Source: Streptomyces cinnabarinus (lineage in GTDB: Bacteria; Actinomycetota; Actinomycetes; Streptomycetales; Streptomycetaceae). Taken from it: 64,000 bases of DNA. The position numbers and the translations under genes were made by a program. Shown one piece after another: positions 62,195 to 64,000 of the stretch (position 1 is the first letter of the stretch; every line of letters starts with the position of its first letter). The stretch spans positions 9,238,001 through 9,302,000 of the forward strand of contig NZ_CP114413.1 of the NCBI RefSeq assembly GCF_027270315.1, in the 5' to 3' direction. Under the pieces are notes generated by a model. It was not told where the DNA came from, searched no databases, and saw only the letters and a list, made by a program, of their open reading frames with translations.

Positions 62195-64000
62195 TCAGGG
62201 GGAATCGTCGGTCTGCGGCGCAGAGTGCAGCTGTTCCCGGGCGGCGTCGTATCGCTCTCGCGACCGGCGGGTGTCCGGCTCCTGCGGCCCGAGTTCCCGC
62301 TCCCGCTGGGCGAGCGTGCGCTGGTGCAGCGCAACGGCTTCGGACACTCGGCCCGCGGCGAGATAGGAGTCGGCCAGATTGGACTGGGACCGAAGCGTGT
62401 CGCGGTGCCCGGGTCCCAGGACCCGCCTGCGGTCCGCGACGCTCTGTTCCTGCGCGGCGATGGCTTCCTCGTAGCGCCGCGCGTCGTGGTGGGTGTTGGC
62501 GATGTTGTGCAGGCACCGCAAGGTGTCCGGGTGGTCCGGTCCCAGTACGGCTGTGCGGCGCTCGAGGACCTGCTCGTGCAGGTCCAGCGCCTCATCGAGC
62601 CTGCCTGCCTGCTTGTAGGCGAGTGCGAGGTTGTGCATCGACCACAGCACGTCGGTGTGATCGTCGCCGAGGGCCGCGGCACGGTCACGCAGGATGGCCT
62701 GGTGCTGGACGATGGCCTCGTCGGTTCGTCCCATGGCCTTGCAGGTGATGGCCAGCGCCTCCCGCGTCTGCAGGGTGAGCCGGTGCGCCGCGCCGTGCAG
62801 CCTCAACCGGGCGTCCAGCGTCACAAAGTGGACGTCGAGCGCCTCCTGCAGACTGCCGAGGGCGCGGAGCGCCTCTCCCAGCCGGTGGCGGGAGGCGAGG
62901 GTGTCGGCGTGCCCCTCTCCCAGTGCCGTCGTGCGCCGCTCGGCCGCCCGCGCCAGAGTGCCACGCGCCTGGCCGGTCCACCCCTGGGCCAGCATGAACG
63001 TCCCCACGCCGTGCAGTGCACCTGCGAGCTCGGCGACCGCTTGCCTCGGCACACCACTGACCGAGTCGACGAAGGCGTCCAGGGCCTCGGCGTGCGGGAT
63101 CAGGCCGACCCATTGCGGCCAGTCCGCGACCGTCGAGAACGGGTCCTCGGGAAGGGCGGACCTGAGCAGCTCGCAGGCCATGGCCACTTCCCCGCCGGCC
63201 ACCGTCATGCCCGACCGGAGCAGCCGTCGCAGGAGCTGGTGGACGCTCACGCTTGCGTGGTCCGCAGTGATCAGCGAATAGGCACGCAGGAGTTCGATGT
63301 CGGAGCGGTGGCGTAGCGACGTCTGAGGTTGCGGCGTCAGCAAGCCGAGCGGGATGGGCTCTGGCGCATAGCAGCAGACCGCCTTGAGGAGGCGCACGGC
63401 GCTCGGCCGTAACGCAGCCACGGCGTCGACGCTCAGGCCAAGGCTTCGCGCCGTGTTGCGGCGGTGCACGTCCGTCCACGCCGGTGAGGCAAGGAGTTCG
63501 CCAGGCTCGGCGTCGAGCAGCCGCTGATAGCTCTCGCAGGACAAGCCCTGTTCGCGCATGTAGGCCGCGGCCTGCTGGAGGGCGAGGGGGAGCCCTCCCA
63601 GGTCCGCCGCCAGCCGGTGGGCACCGTCGTCCGCGTCCAGGCCGGTGTGTCCGGAAAGCCACGCCGCGCCAACGGGGGCAGGCAGGGGCTCGACGGCCCT
63701 CGCGGCCAGCCCGCACTCCGTCCAGTCCACGTCCCACCGCGTGGTCACCATCACCGGTCCGCGAGCGATCCGGGCCAGCACAATGGCCACGTCACTCGGC
63801 GTCTCGACACTGTCGAGGACGAGCAGCCAGCCGTCGTGGTGGTGCAGCCAGTCCATGGCCCAGGCGGCTGCATCGTCAGGTGTACGCCAGTGCCGGTGCC
63901 CGGGCAGCAGATGGCGGGCCAGGGCCGCCAGGCCCCGCGTCATGGCCCCGCTGTCCTGCGCGCTGACCCACCAGGTGATCGGATACCGCGTCCGCAGCGC
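62195..64000 (-). CDS. NB-ARC (STAND) protein with tetratricopeptide/kinesin-light-chain repeats, 5' end outside the window
   Basis: The open frame runs off the right edge (TRYPITWWVSAQDSGAMTRG at the border). Visible parts are the NB-ARC Walker B region WLLVLDSVETPSDVA with sensor VMVTTRWDVDW, the GLPLALQQAAAYM motif, a winged-helix region, and from about 62900 downward a run of 42-residue repeats (LGPDHPDTLRCLHNIANTHH and variants). The C terminus is at 62195. Such proteins are signal-triggered ATPase switches. The missing N terminus may hold an effector domain. Confidence 0.88.
   Translation of the reverse strand, partial: ALRTRYPITWWVSAQDSGAMTRGLAALARHLLPGHRHWRTPDDAAAWAMDWLHHHDGWLLVLDSVETPSDVAIVLARIARGPVMVTTRWDVDWTECGLAARAVEPLPAPVGAAWLSGHTGLDADDGAHRLAADLGGLPLALQQAAAYMREQGLSCESYQRLLDAEPGELLASPAWTDVHRRNTARSLGLSVDAVAALRPSAVRLLKAVCCYAPEPIPLGLLTPQPQTSLRHRSDIELLRAYSLITADHASVSVHQLLRRLLRSGMTVAGGEVAMACELLRSALPEDPFSTVADWPQWVGLIPHAEALDAFVDSVSGVPRQAVAELAGALHGVGTFMLAQGWTGQARGTLARAAERRTTALGEGHADTLASRHRLGEALRALGSLQEALDVHFVTLDARLRLHGAAHRLTLQTREALAITCKAMGRTDEAIVQHQAILRDRAAALGDDHTDVLWSMHNLALAYKQAGRLDEALDLHEQVLERRTAVLGPDHPDTLRCLHNIANTHHDARRYEEAIAAQEQSVADRRRVLGPGHRDTLRSQSNLADSYLAAGRVSEAVALHQRTLAQRERELGPQEPDTRRSRERYDAAREQLHSAPQTDDSP

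Noticed and set aside
1..64000. rRNA or tRNA genes
   Set aside because: No cloverleaf with a T-arm GGTTCGA-type signature beside a plausible anticodon arm, and no rRNA-like block, was found by eye. A covariance search would be decisive.

Overview
The window is very GC-rich, with G/C-ending codons, frequent GTG/TTG starts and AGGAGG-type ribosome sites. The families present (CE1758/CE1759 luciferase/FMN-reductase pair, I36 crystallin-type inhibitors, DUF4157, trypsin-NACHT-WD40 proteins, GlxA and PucR regulators) all point to a Streptomyces or close actinomycete. No rRNA, tRNA, ribosomal or primary-metabolism cluster was seen. Remnants of many different mobile elements and broken genes suggest an accessory region, probably a chromosome arm. 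That placement is an inference.

Region by region. 1-8 kb: redox and electrophile-response genes. These are a broken luciferase/FMN reductase pair, an Old Yellow Enzyme, and a MarR repressor divergent from a quinone-reductase/esterase/luciferase-like set, with three matching palindromic operators. 8-14 kb: a DUF4157 protein with a PD-(D/E)XK-like tail, a small glycosyltransferase, a TetR/membrane-protein pair and an MscS channel. 14.6-21 kb: a tightly overlapping operon of an alpha/beta hydrolase, a caspase-like protease and a 1318-residue protein ending in a cellulose-synthase-like glycosyltransferase. This is the strongest candidate for an undescribed system. 21-27 kb: an I36 inhibitor, an AraC/flavodoxin-fold reductase pair, an MFS pump, two tandem secreted paralogues and a truncated CHAT protease. 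27-38 kb: an IS5 element, a SpoIIE phosphatase, an MprF-like protein, a decayed acetate permease, a TetR/MFS pair, an SDR and a hydrolase.

38.9-43.5 kb: a Trypco1 protein plus a 1408-residue trypsin-NACHT-WD40 protein with 14 near-identical WD40 repeats, matching the predicted NTP-dependent conflict systems of multicellular bacteria. 44-51 kb: a divergent IMP dehydrogenase, then a PucR regulator divergent from a ferredoxin reductase/fatty acid desaturase operon, then a DHFR-like protein. 51-64 kb: mostly decayed DNA (IS630, IS5 and group II intron remnants, a frameshifted MazG-like gene, a nonsense-interrupted GntR gene) mixed with intact GlxA/epimerase, SRPBCC and hypothetical genes. The right edge holds the 3' part of an NB-ARC/tetratricopeptide gene.

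Two themes recur. Small regulator-plus-oxidoreductase or pump modules for toxic small molecules appear repeatedly. There is also a concentration of caspase, CHAT, STAND and trypsin signalling proteins. Several genes look broken by single-base changes; raw-read checks would be needed to separate real decay from assembly error.
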